Source of the DNA: an uncultured Bacteroidales bacterium
Lineage (GTDB): Bacteria; Bacteroidota; Bacteroidia; Bacteroidales; UBA932
Direction of reading: 5' to 3'
Assembly: GCA_905234775.1 (NCBI GenBank)
Contig: CAJOJC010000015.1
Location: forward strand, 1-23,727
DNA: 23,727 nucleotides
Under the pieces are notes generated by a model, which did no database searches, was not told the DNA's origin, and worked only from the letters and a program-made list of their open reading frames with translations. Shown here piece after piece: positions 8,123 through 16,966 of this stretch. A program made the translations under genes and the position numbers. Within the stretch, counting starts at the first letter, position 1; every line of letters begins with the position of its first letter.

Positions 8123-11102
8123 ATTGCAGAATCATAAAGTCTTTTTCATACATATTCATCGCCCGCGGGTCGATAATCTCGCCGGTTATGACGTTTCTCC
8201 ACACCCCGTCATTACCGAGTTCATCGGTAATCTCTCTGTAGTCCTCCCAGGGAATCTCTACCCCCTCCGAGCCGTTATTGATATATACGAACACCACGTC
8301 CGAGAAGTCGGGCAGATACCTGAAATAAGCGTAGGTGTTATCCCTGCGAAGGAAGTGAGTCATCAAGCCGTTCTGAACTGCCGCGGAGCCTTTACGCCAG
8401 TTAAACAGCGTCTTGAAGTAATCGTGCATGTCGGTCATAGTGGCATCAGTCTCCCAATCGAGCGGGAAGTCAATGCGCAGTCCGCCATGGCCCTGGCTGC
8501 GGTCTTTGCTGACCGCGCCGAGCTCGTCGGCATAGAGGACCTGCGGAATTCCGCGGAGGGTCGCGAGCAGCGCGAACGCCGCCTTAATTCTGTATTCGTC
8601 CCCGCCCACGCAGTCGGCGAGCCGCTCCTGGTCGTGGTTGCCGGGGAAGATCAACTTGTTGTCGGGGTCGGCATAGAACTGGTCGTTGGCCACGCAGTCG
8701 TAGATGCGGACCATTCCCTCGTCCCAATTGACCTGGCCGTTGTGGTTCAGAGCCTGAAGGAAGGCGGTTTGCAGCGGGAAGTCCATGATCGCCGGAAGGT
8801 TCGAGTCGAACCCGTCGCGGTTGAGGGCGCCGCTCTGCCAGTAGGCCAGCTGAGGGACGTTGTTCGTCCAGACTTCGCCTACAATATTGAGGTTCGGATA
8901 TTCGTTTCGAACGGCGGCGCACCACTCGCTCATCGGGTATTTCTCGTTATACGGGTAGGTATCCACCCTGAGGCCGTCGAGATTCGCCCATTCGACCCAC
9001 CAGATCGCCCACTGCTGGAAGTAGCGCAGCAGGAACGGGTTGTCCAGGTTCATGTCGACCATGGCCCTGTCGAACCATCCGCCCTCGAAGTTCTCGCGGT
9101 CGATGACGGCCGCGTAAGGGTCGTTCTGGGTCGAGAAAGCGCAGTTCGAATGGGTGTACTCCGGCCACTGATGGACCCAGTCCTGAAAGGGCAGGTCGGC
9201 CATCCACCAGTGCTTGTCGCCGCAGTGGTTCGGGACCATGTCCATAATCATCTTTATCCCATGCGCGTGAGCATCATCCACGAGCGCGCGATAGTCATCG
9301 TTCGCGCCGAAGCGGCTGTCGATCTTATAATAGTCGGTGCAGGCGTAGCCATGGTAGCTCTCGCGCGGCTCGTTGTCTTCGAGCAGCGGGGTGCTCCAGA
9401 TGGCTGTCACCCCAAGGTCCTGCAGGTATCCGAGCTGACTGCGGATTCCGGCGATATCGCCTCCATGGCGTCCGAAGAACTCGTCCGAGGCCGCCTTTTC
9501 GAAGGTGTCGGCGGTCGAATCGTTCGAAGGGTCGCCGTTAACGAAGCGGTCAGGCATCAGAAGGTACATGAGGTCGGCGCTGGAGAAGCTCCTGCGGCCT
9601 GCCGAACCCGGGCGGCGCGCTCCAATTTCATAGGGCACGCTGAATTCCTCCTCGCCGTTCGAGAAGCAGAGTTTGTAAGTACCCGGCCGTGCGGCCTTGT
9701 CTATCTGCACGTCGATGAAGAGGTAGTTTGGGCTCTCGACTTCATGGGCCACGGTCGCCCTAACCCCCTTCCCGCCTTCGATCCAAACGTCGAAGTCGCG
9801 GATGCCCTCGCCCTGGACCAGCAGTTGGAGGGGCGTTTTCATCCCGACCCACCAGCAGAGCGGCTCTACATGTTTGATGCGGTCTGCGCCGGTCTTGAGC
9901 GACCATGTCCATGGCGCCTGCAGCTCCACGCTCACGGTCACCGCGTCGCCGTCCTTCGTGCGCTTGAACACGATCGAGGTCGAATCGCTGGGAATCAGCT
10001 CGAACGAGGCGTCCGAATCGAGCGCGGGGTGAGCGTGCTTGAATTCGGTCAGATACTTATAGAATGCGGTCCAGTCGTTGTCTTTCCATTCGGGGGCGAT
10101 GTCTTTCTCGAAGAACGCGAAGCGGCGGTCGTAACCCACTTCCTGGCCGGTGTAGATAAGCGGCTGGGAGTTCGGGAGGGTCCAGCAGAGGATGCTCATC
10201 GCCTTTACGGCGTCTCCCATCCTTTCGAACTCTGTTCCGGACCAGCTGTTTTCGTCGTGGTTGGAGGTGAAGGTCATTCGGTTGCCGTCCGAACTTATGT
10301 AGTATTTTTCTATCTCGGCAATAAGGTCTTCCTTGGTTTTTTTGCCCTGGGCGATGCCGTTCAGGAGATGATGGAGCCTCCATCCGTAGAGGGAATTGAA
10401 ACCGGCTCCGTACATCCACTCGTCTTCAGATTCAGCCAACATATAGATGGGCTTTCCGGCGCTCTTTCTCAGAGAATCGATGCTCGGCTTCCAGAACTCG
10501 GCGGGGACCTGGCCAGCTACGTCGCAGCGGAAGCCGTCTATTCCGCGGTCCATCCAGAATTTCATAGCCTCGAACATCGCTTTGTGGACGCCGGGCGTAT
10601 TGTAGTTCAGCTTTGCGATATCGGTCCAGTCGTATTCGACGATGGTGTGGCCAAGCGAGTCGCGGTAGTACCAGCTCGGATCCTGCTCAGTAACCCACGG
10701 ATGATCGGGGGAAGTATGGTTGGCGACCCAGTCAAGGATCACCTTCAGGCCGAGGTCGTGGGCTGCGGCGAGGAATTCGTCGAAGTCTTCGAGGGTTCCG
10801 AATTCCGGATTGACGTCGCAGTAGTTTTTAATGGCATAGTATGAGCCCAGAGTCCCCTTTCTCTCAAGTTCTCCAATGGGATAAATGGGCATCAGCCAGA
10901 CTACGTCCACTCCGAGTTCCTTTAGGCGCGGGAGCTGTTCCCTGGCTGCATCGAAGGTTCCTTCCGGTGTAAACTGGCGGGTGTTGAGCTCGTAGATGAT
11001 GCCGTCCGAGACGAAACTGTCGTCTGTTTGAGGCTGAGGTTGGGCGCATCCAACCGCCAGCGACAGGGCCGCGAGGGCGCACAGGAGTATATTGTTTTTC
11101 AT
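8112..11102 (-). CDS. Two-catalytic-domain GH13 lipoprotein: alpha-amylase fused to SusA-like neopullulanase
   Basis: Probable lipoprotein (LSLAVGC, Cys19) with two complete sets of GH13 catalytic residues. Domain 1 (about 30-395) has region I DWVANHT (124-130), nucleophile D194 in GFRCD, acid/base E224 in MLAESED and D283 in SNHDE. Around 405-495 lies a cyclomaltodextrinase/neopullulanase N-terminal beta domain (VEPLCWWVGMKTPLQLLVQG). Domain 2 (about 505-915) has YLLMPDRFVNGDPSND, DMVPNHC, D714 in GLRVD, E743 in NIVGEVW and D824 in PGNHDQER, followed by a C-terminal beta domain. The second half resembles SusA, the periplasmic neopullulanase of the Bacteroides starch system. The acidic residues after Cys19 are not close enough for a clear surface-export signal, so a periplasmic site is plausible. 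It starts 4 bases after susG ends. Domain 1 seems to lack most of its usual C-terminal beta domain. Confidence 0.9.
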   Translation of the reverse strand: MKNNILLCALAALSLAVGCAQPQPQTDDSFVSDGIIYELNTRQFTPEGTFDAAREQLPRLKELGVDVVWLMPIYPIGELERKGTLGSYYAIKNYCDVNPEFGTLEDFDEFLAAAHDLGLKVILDWVANHTSPDHPWVTEQDPSWYYRDSLGHTIVEYDWTDIAKLNYNTPGVHKAMFEAMKFWMDRGIDGFRCDVAGQVPAEFWKPSIDSLRKSAGKPIYMLAESEDEWMYGAGFNSLYGWRLHHLLNGIAQGKKTKEDLIAEIEKYYISSDGNRMTFTSNHDENSWSGTEFERMGDAVKAMSILCWTLPNSQPLIYTGQEVGYDRRFAFFEKDIAPEWKDNDWTAFYKYLTEFKHAHPALDSDASFELIPSDSTSIVFKRTKDGDAVTVSVELQAPWTWSLKTGADRIKHVEPLCWWVGMKTPLQLLVQGEGIRDFDVWIEGGKGVRATVAHEVESPNYLFIDVQIDKAARPGTYKLCFSNGEEEFSVPYEIGARRPGSAGRRSFSSADLMYLLMPDRFVNGDPSNDSTADTFEKAASDEFFGRHGGDIAGIRSQLGYLQDLGVTAIWSTPLLEDNEPRESYHGYACTDYYKIDSRFGANDDYRALVDDAHAHGIKMIMDMVPNHCGDKHWWMADLPFQDWVHQWPEYTHSNCAFSTQNDPYAAVIDRENFEGGWFDRAMVDMNLDNPFLLRYFQQWAIWWVEWANLDGLRVDTYPYNEKYPMSEWCAAVRNEYPNLNIVGEVWTNNVPQLAYWQSGALNRDGFDSNLPAIMDFPLQTAFLQALNHNGQVNWDEGMVRIYDCVANDQFYADPDNKLIFPGNHDQERLADCVGGDEYRIKAAFALLATLRGIPQVLYADELGAVSKDRSQGHGGLRIDFPLDWETDATMTDMHDYFKTLFNWRKGSAAVQNGLMTHFLRRDNTYAYFRYLPDFSDVVFVYINNGSEGVEIPWEDYREITDELGNDGVWRNVITGEIIDPRAMNMYEKDFMILQYEN

Positions 11103-11106
11103 ATTT

Positions 11107-13086
11107 CTATTGTTTGAATACTACTGAAGAGTTGGCGCCGAGTTTTACGGTTTCGCCGGATACGGAAACTTTTCCGAGGGAGACAACTTTGTCTGACAGT
11201 TTGTCGCCAGGCAGCTGGAGTTCCATTTCGGCGGAGCCTACGTTATGGAGCACCAGGGCCTTGGAACCATCGGAGGCAGTCATATACCATGCGGCTATTG
11301 AATTGGCGGAGGAGTTGCTGTCGTTGTAGGTTGAATGGGCGGACATGACGCCTGTCGCGAGCGCCTTGCAGGTATTGCGCGCGCGTGTCCATTCTACATA
11401 TGTGCGCAGCAGCGACTCCGGATCCTTGGTCTGATTGTTCACCGAGATCTCGTCTGTAAGGAGGGAAAGATCTATCTTGCCATCCAGGTCTTTTGATGCG
11501 GCTCGAGCGGCCTTATCCCAGACGATGGGCGTACGGACGAGTTCGTCTTCGCCGCCGTCGTCATGGTCCTTGCCCCAATAGCCGAGCTCCTCGCCCTGGT
11601 AGATGTAAGGCTCGCCTTCGGCCGTAAGGAGGATTGCCGCCGACTGCTTGAGTTTCGCGAGGTCCTTGTTCAGGACGGTGGCGGCGCGGGTTTCGTCGTG
11701 GTTGGTGAGGATAGTCGCAGGAATAGCCTTGGGGCTGACTGCTTTATACTGATTGCGGTAGCCGATCAGGTCCTTGGCGAGATAACGGCCGATGCCGTTG
11801 CTCATGACCCACTTAAGCCTCTCCCAGAAATCGAATTCGAAGCAGGCCGGAATTCCTCCGTAGTAAGGGGCGACCGAGCCGGCGTCCATCCAGACTTCGC
11901 CTACCATATAGAAATCGGTGTTGTTCTTCTCGCGGAATTTGGCGTTGCATCTGTCGTACCACTTCCTGAGGAAGTTGACGTTAGCGGTGTTGTTGAAGGA
12001 GTTCATTCCGCCGCAGATGTGCTTAACGGCGTCGAGTCTGAGGCCGTCGATTCCGAGGTCTATCCATTTGTCCACCGAGGCGGCGAGGTCCTTGAAGACC
12101 TGGGTGTTCTCGGCCTGAGAGATGTCTCCGTAGTTGAAGTCCGGCATCCAATCTCCGAATGCGCCCATAAACGACACAGTCTTAGTTTCGAGGTTGGTGA
12201 GTTCGATCTTATAGCGGCCGGAGCCCTCGAAGTACATGTCCCCTCCGTTTGAGACAAGCTCGACTGGTGTTCCTGCGGTGATGGTAGTTTCATTGCCGTC
12301 TCCGCCGAACTTGAAGTCCCAGCCGGAGGTCTTTCTTACAAGAAAGCCTGTCTTTCCGCTGATATCCATGACGGCATAGAAGGAACCGTCGCCTTTGTCG
12401 ACGAGCTTGACCTCCTTACCGTCTTTCCCGGGGGCCCAGGTCCACAGGTTCCAGGGGCCGCTGCCTGCGACCGTGGCATCCGTAGTTTCGGTGATAGTCA
12501 TTCTCGGGGTGCCGGAAACGGAAGTGTGCCAATCTCCGGAATTATACGAGTAACCGCTCAGCATAGGATAATTCCTGTAGTCTGAGGAAGGGTTATCGCA
12601 GATGAGATAGTAGTTCCTATAGGGGCTCGATTCGTTTGCAAGAGCCTCTTTGAACCAAGGGTGTCCTTTTCCGGAATGATTCAGGACATAGTCCATGTAG
12701 ATCTTTATTCCCTTTTCGTGTGCTGCGTCGATAAGGCTCTTGAAATCCTGCTCGGTTCCGTACTTGGGGTTGATGGCATAGTAGTCCGTTACTCCATAGC
12801 CGTGATAGGCGTCGGCAGGGTGAGCCGGAGAGAGCCAGATAGCGGAAGCTCCGAGGCCGTCCAGGTAGTCCAGATGCTGTTTTATTCCGTTGAAATCGCC
12901 TATTCCGTCTCCGTCGCTGTCTGCGAAACTGTAGATAAGGAGCTGATAGGTGATATTGCCCTGTTTTTCGCCTGCCGCGTAGGAAGGAAATGCAAAATTG
13001 TCCGGGGTAGGCTGCGGGTCGGGCTGGCATGCTGCAAAGAGCCACAACGCAGCGAATGAAACTAGCAGATATAAGGTTTTTTTCAT
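11107..13086 (-). CDS. susG: SusG-like surface alpha-amylase (GH13) with CBM58 inserted in the catalytic domain
   Basis: Starch-cutting alpha-amylase lipoprotein (signal ending LWLFAAC, Cys20). The GH13 barrel starts near residue 45, with a calcium-loop-like DSDGDGIGD at 57-65 and region I DYVLNHS (132-138). Catalytic residues are D352 in GLRLD, E397 in MVGEVW and D464 in TNHDE. Between about 205 and 307 the barrel is interrupted by a separate module (PWNLWTWAPGKDGKEV to NLETKTVSFMG). Its place matches the starch-binding CBM58 inserted in domain B of Bacteroides thetaiotaomicron SusG. The length of 659 is near the roughly 690 of that protein. It is the first gene of the unit susG, GH13 fusion, malQ and has its own candidate promoter at 13113-13143. 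The CBM58 call is by position and general pattern. Confidence 0.92.
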   Translation of the reverse strand: MKKTLYLLVSFAALWLFAACQPDPQPTPDNFAFPSYAAGEKQGNITYQLLIYSFADSDGDGIGDFNGIKQHLDYLDGLGASAIWLSPAHPADAYHGYGVTDYYAINPKYGTEQDFKSLIDAAHEKGIKIYMDYVLNHSGKGHPWFKEALANESSPYRNYYLICDNPSSDYRNYPMLSGYSYNSGDWHTSVSGTPRMTITETTDATVAGSGPWNLWTWAPGKDGKEVKLVDKGDGSFYAVMDISGKTGFLVRKTSGWDFKFGGDGNETTITAGTPVELVSNGGDMYFEGSGRYKIELTNLETKTVSFMGAFGDWMPDFNYGDISQAENTQVFKDLAASVDKWIDLGIDGLRLDAVKHICGGMNSFNNTANVNFLRKWYDRCNAKFREKNNTDFYMVGEVWMDAGSVAPYYGGIPACFEFDFWERLKWVMSNGIGRYLAKDLIGYRNQYKAVSPKAIPATILTNHDETRAATVLNKDLAKLKQSAAILLTAEGEPYIYQGEELGYWGKDHDDGGEDELVRTPIVWDKAARAASKDLDGKIDLSLLTDEISVNNQTKDPESLLRTYVEWTRARNTCKALATGVMSAHSTYNDSNSSANSIAAWYMTASDGSKALVLHNVGSAEMELQLPGDKLSDKVVSLGKVSVSGETVKLGANSSVVFKQ

Positions 13087-13112
13087 ATTCCGGTTATCAG
13101 TTGGTCAGTCTC

Positions 13113-13143
13113 CAAAGTTAGCAAATCCCCTCATGATATACAA
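13113..13143 (-). promoter_or_regulatory. Promoter of the susG operon
   Basis: The minus strand shows TTG (13141-13143), a 20-base spacer and TAACTTTG (13113-13120), fitting both boxes of the Bacteroidota consensus (-33 TTTG, -7 TAnnTTTG). It ends 26 bases before the susG ATG. The -33 box directly follows the T tract of the preceding terminator, so the susG unit seems insulated from susCD read-through. Confidence 0.6.
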
Positions 13144-13144
13144 C

Positions 13145-13174
13145 AAAAAAGGCCCCCGGAAATCCAGGAGCCTT
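13145..13174 (-). terminator. Rho-independent terminator after the susE/F-like gene
   Basis: On the minus strand the arm AAGGCTCCTGG pairs with CCGGGGGCCTT through an ATTT loop (11 pairs, two of them G.T) and is followed by a run of T. It lies 20 bases after the stop codon and closes the susCD-susE/F unit. Confidence 0.85.
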
Positions 13175-13194
13175 ATGAATGATGTCAATCGGAA

Positions 13195-15165
13195 TTAGTT
13201 GAGAGTGATCTCGTTCCTTCCGAGAGCATACCAGCTCATCGAAGCATCGAAAGCGATGGTACCTGCTGCAGTAGCGCCGATGAGATCCCTAGGGATGCGG
13301 ACCTCTTCGTAGCACCAATCACCTTCAATCTTACCGTAGACGGTAGGGGTGCCAAGGCTGCTTCCGGAAACAGGACACTTGATCCAGCCGTTGGCATCTT
13401 CGCCATTAACACACTCGGGAGCTTCTTTGGTGCCTCTCCAAGGGAAGACGCAAACCTGAGCCTCGCAGCCGTCCATGGTGCCGCCACCGCCACCAGCGCC
13501 GGTTCCGGCGTTGTTGTCGGTATCAATGCCGATGTAGATGTACGGATCCCAGTCGAGAGTCTCGCTGCTGCCCTTGATCTTGGTCTTGTCGATTCTGAAG
13601 AGGAAGTAGAGAGTCGATGCATTGGCATAGAACTTCCATCCCTTGATGCGGGTGTTGCTGTCGGGACCTGCGGTCTCTGCGATATCATCCCAGCTCCATG
13701 CAGCGCCAACCTCAACAGTACCGGCGTTGAAGTCGATGGTGATCTTCTGACCAGCCTCAACAGCTACGCGCTCCTGATCGTTGCCAGCTCCGCGGTAAGC
13801 GATCTTGCCGTCGAAGTAGACGAACTCGGTCTTCCACCAGTCGATCCAGCCGTTAGGAGTGGTAACATTCTCGATAGCTGCGGAAGGAGTGACCTTGGAT
13901 GCGAGACGGACAGCGCCGTCGGTGTTGGTAACAGTAGCTACGAGAGTCTGTCCTTCAGGAACGAACTTGACGGGATCTTCAGCGTTGAAGTCCCAAGCGT
14001 TGGCACCCCATGCGGAACCGATACCGTAAACCTCTGCAGGCATGATCTCAACGGTGTTGTCGTTACCATTGACAAGAACGGTGTAGAATCCATCTTCGGC
14101 TACCCAGCAGTTGCCGTCAGAAACGGTGTAACCTGCGTTGCCGGCACCGGTGAAGTCTCCGTTCCAAGCCTTGACTGCGCAGAACTTGAATCCATTGTTG
14201 TGGTCGAACCAGCGTGTGCACCAGAAGTAGCCAGCAGCGCCCCAAACAGGAACGAGGTCAACAACGCCAGCGTCATCCCAGCTCCAGTTGCCGAACTGTG
14301 CACCAATCATATACATGGTCTCAGGAGCGGTAGACTCCTTGGTGCAGACTGCGGTGTAGGAGAAGCTCTTGTCGAAAGTACCCTGTGCGAGCTTGAAGGT
14401 AAGGGTGATGTCATAGAGACCACCCTTCTCGACCTTAATGTTGTCTCCGTTAAGAGTCATATTCTCTGCGAGGGAAACTTCAGCCTTAACTTTACCTGCA
14501 TCGTCGAGAGTGACTTTCCAGTAGTTTCCGGTCGCGAACTTGAACTCGCCGTTCTTTGCGAGCTCCTGGTCCTTGAATGTGAAGGTAACACCTGCGTTGG
14601 AGAACTCAGTTACCTTAGGATCGGAAGAGGTGAATCCCCAGCCGTTCATACCACCGCGGACACCAAAGTCGCTTGCATCCAGAAGGAGGATCTGAGGCTC
14701 CTTGAGGTCGCCAGCCTTGTTGATGTCGAGCACGATGTGATAGAGGCCGGTCTTCGCAACCTTCATGGAAGGAGCGTCTGTGCCTTCGATCATCTTGCCC
14801 TTGAGAACCTTCTCAGGGTTGTCGTTGTAAACTTCCTCAAGAGGGGTTACGAACTCCTCAAGAGTGGCGCCATACTTGGTCTTTTTGCCGCCGTCGTTGT
14901 AGAGGAGGTAGAAGTCCTTGTCGGCCTCGAGGACGATGTACTTCTCGTACATACCCTCACGAACGGCCTTGTCGACCTCGTTGAAACCTGCTGCCATAAC
15001 GCACTCAGGCTTGATTTCATCGGAACCGGTTGCAGGACCTGCGACATAGAATCCGTCGACAGTGACCTTGCTCCAATCGATTTCTTCGCCGCCGTTCTTC
15101 TCAGGGCCGCAAGAAGCGACCGTCAGAGCGAGAGCAGCCATGAAAAAGAATAATACTTTTTTCAT
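13195..15165 (-). CDS. SusE/SusF-like outer-membrane starch-binding lipoprotein
   Basis: Non-catalytic surface glycan-binding lipoprotein (signal ending LTVASC, Cys19, then GPEKNGGEE). By sequence pattern it holds four SusE/F-type beta modules. They are about 36-165 (GFYVAGPATG), 166-275 (GVRGGMNGWGF), 280-375 (MYMIGAQFGNWSWDD, aromatic-rich) and 378-485 (YGIGSAWGANAWDF). A different C-terminal domain, about 490-656, contains WKFYANASTLYFLFRI, a Gly-rich stretch at 554-562 and five cysteines (567, 572, 585, 597, 618). This last domain recalls CBM9- or DOMON-like beta sandwiches, but I cannot assign it. At 656 residues it is longer than SusE (about 390) or SusF (about 490) of B. thetaiotaomicron and may replace both. 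It follows susD by 54 bases and is followed by a strong terminator. Confidence 0.85.
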   Translation of the reverse strand: MKKVLFFFMAALALTVASCGPEKNGGEEIDWSKVTVDGFYVAGPATGSDEIKPECVMAAGFNEVDKAVREGMYEKYIVLEADKDFYLLYNDGGKKTKYGATLEEFVTPLEEVYNDNPEKVLKGKMIEGTDAPSMKVAKTGLYHIVLDINKAGDLKEPQILLLDASDFGVRGGMNGWGFTSSDPKVTEFSNAGVTFTFKDQELAKNGEFKFATGNYWKVTLDDAGKVKAEVSLAENMTLNGDNIKVEKGGLYDITLTFKLAQGTFDKSFSYTAVCTKESTAPETMYMIGAQFGNWSWDDAGVVDLVPVWGAAGYFWCTRWFDHNNGFKFCAVKAWNGDFTGAGNAGYTVSDGNCWVAEDGFYTVLVNGNDNTVEIMPAEVYGIGSAWGANAWDFNAEDPVKFVPEGQTLVATVTNTDGAVRLASKVTPSAAIENVTTPNGWIDWWKTEFVYFDGKIAYRGAGNDQERVAVEAGQKITIDFNAGTVEVGAAWSWDDIAETAGPDSNTRIKGWKFYANASTLYFLFRIDKTKIKGSSETLDWDPYIYIGIDTDNNAGTGAGGGGGTMDGCEAQVCVFPWRGTKEAPECVNGEDANGWIKCPVSGSSLGTPTVYGKIEGDWCYEEVRIPRDLIGATAAGTIAFDASMSWYALGRNEITLN

Positions 15166-15219
15166 AATTGTTTTGATTGTTAATAAAAAAGGTTGATAAA
15201 AATATTTAAGGTTTAAGTT

Positions 15220-16950
15220 CTATATGTTGGTGGGGTAACCCGGGTTCTGAGTCCAGACCGGATTGCCGTTTTCGTCGCGAACCGATTTTTCGAGGATCTT
15301 GTAAGGGATCGGGAACCACCTGCGGTAGTCGTCCTTTGCGGTGATGAACTGTACATAGTTCTCATCATTGAACTTGCCGAAGCGGATAAGATCCCTGCGG
15401 CGCATGTTCTCCCAGGAGAACTCGCGTCCGCGCTCGTCGAGTATACCGTCGAGGGTAAGAGCCTCAGGATAAGCCGTATTGTATGCTCCGGCGGGATCGC
15501 CGTCATAGGCGAACGCCCTCTTGCGGAGGGTCTGGAAGTCGGGAGTATTCCATCCCGAAGTTCCGGCGCCGCCGCGAAGAATTGCTTCTTCCTTCATCCA
15601 GAGCACGTCTGCATAACGGAAGAGCACGAAGTCGTTCTCGCTGTACTTATACTTTCCGGCCTTGTCGATTTCGTACTTGATGTTGCGTGCACCATCGAGG
15701 TCGGATGCCTCGGTCAGGGAGGTCACATCCTTGACGATGATGGCATCGGACTTTGCCTCGTCTTTGTCTTTGCAGAGTTTACCGGAAGCGTCGTAGATAG
15801 GTCCGAGGAACCATCCCCACTGCTTGGTGTCGTTGGTGCCGAGGCCCTCATTACCGGGGCCGCGGACGTCGGATGCCGCGAAGCGGTCCATGAACGAAGG
15901 ACGCGCGCAGAAGCCGTTCCAGGGAGTCTCAAGCATACCATAGGTCTTCTGATGGTTGTAGTTGAGGGTCAGAAGGGAGATGCGGAGTTTGTTGAGCATC
16001 ATTCCGTCTCCGCCCGAGCGCTCGTCGATGTTGGCCTCGCCATTTTCTACGATCACGAAGATGTTCTCCTTGCTGGCGGAGTTGTCGATCTTGAAGTTGG
16101 CGAAGTAGTCGGACTCGATGGAGTAGGACTTAGCGTCGATAATAGCATCGCAGCAGCGCACGCAGTTAGTGTAGAAGTCTGCGGCTGCGTTGATGGCGGT
16201 TGTATGCTCGTTTGTGAGGGTGATGTTGGAAGGGGTGCATCCGAACGACTCTGCGTTCAGGTAGAGGCGTGCGAGAAGTGCGTATGCGAGGCCCTGGGTG
16301 GCGCGGCCGTAGTTGAGTGCACGGCTGGCGTCGTCGGTAACCTTTGGAAGGTTGGGTGCGTTCTTCTCGAGGCAGTCTACGAGCTTGGACCACACTACAT
16401 TGGGCTCCAGCAGTGGATCGCTAGCCCTGTCTACGAATTCCTCTAGATAAGGGATGCGTCCGAAGCAGTCGAACAGCATGTAATAGTAGTAACTGCGCAT
16501 GACCTCAAGTTCGCCTACGTACTGGGCGTATACCTGATCCGACATGGAAGATTTGTAGTCGTCCAGGGTCTTGAGGAGCTTGTTGCAGAGAACAGCACCG
16601 GCGATAGTGGTTTCCCAGATATTGCGGAATGCGCCTCCCATCTCGTTCCAGTTGTGGGTGTTGAGGTTGCGCCAATAACCGCCGTCGGCCCAGTCCTTAT
16701 CGGGCATACGGGTCGGGCAGAGGCCTTCGTCTGCTGTAAGGGTAACTACTCCCCAGTATCCCCAGTGGTCGTGGAGCCATTTGACTTCAGCGTAGCACTG
16801 ACCTACGAGGAGAGCAACGTTGGATTCGTCTGTCATAAGGTCCGCGGTGGTGGGGTTTCCGTAGTTTACCTCTTCAAGCATCTTGTCGCATGAGCTGAAC
16901 AGTGCGCTTGCCATCACGGCGGCTATGATTGTAATGAATATCTTTTTCAT
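15220..16950 (-). CDS. susD: SusD/RagB-family starch-binding lipoprotein
   Basis: Surface glycan-binding lid of the SusC transporter. The lipoprotein signal ends ALFSSC (Cys21), followed by DKMLEE, an acidic stretch compatible with surface export. The SusD_RagB fold is recognisable from typical segments. These are NIWETTIAGAVLCNKLL and GELEVMRSYYYYMLFDCFGRIPY in the TPR-like helical part. Near the C-terminus are FVLFRYADVLWMKEEAILRGG and LDERGREFSWENMRRRDLIRFGKF. The length of 576 residues is normal. It lies 16 bases downstream of susC. The leader contains GGAG five bases before the ATG, an unusually good Shine-Dalgarno sequence for this phylum, perhaps needed for strong translation from the susC transcript. 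Confidence 0.95.
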   Translation of the reverse strand: MKKIFITIIAAVMASALFSSCDKMLEEVNYGNPTTADLMTDESNVALLVGQCYAEVKWLHDHWGYWGVVTLTADEGLCPTRMPDKDWADGGYWRNLNTHNWNEMGGAFRNIWETTIAGAVLCNKLLKTLDDYKSSMSDQVYAQYVGELEVMRSYYYYMLFDCFGRIPYLEEFVDRASDPLLEPNVVWSKLVDCLEKNAPNLPKVTDDASRALNYGRATQGLAYALLARLYLNAESFGCTPSNITLTNEHTTAINAAADFYTNCVRCCDAIIDAKSYSIESDYFANFKIDNSASKENIFVIVENGEANIDERSGGDGMMLNKLRISLLTLNYNHQKTYGMLETPWNGFCARPSFMDRFAASDVRGPGNEGLGTNDTKQWGWFLGPIYDASGKLCKDKDEAKSDAIIVKDVTSLTEASDLDGARNIKYEIDKAGKYKYSENDFVLFRYADVLWMKEEAILRGGAGTSGWNTPDFQTLRKRAFAYDGDPAGAYNTAYPEALTLDGILDERGREFSWENMRRRDLIRFGKFNDENYVQFITAKDDYRRWFPIPYKILEKSVRDENGNPVWTQNPGYPTNI

Positions 16951-16966
16951 CGTTTCTCCGGTTTAA

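Noticed and set aside
8124..10844. Open frame of 906 codons on the plus strand opposite the GH13 fusion gene
   Set aside because: It is fully antisense to a clear two-domain enzyme. The translation is Val/Glu/His-rich without domains, and long antisense frames are expected from biased third positions in GC-rich genes.
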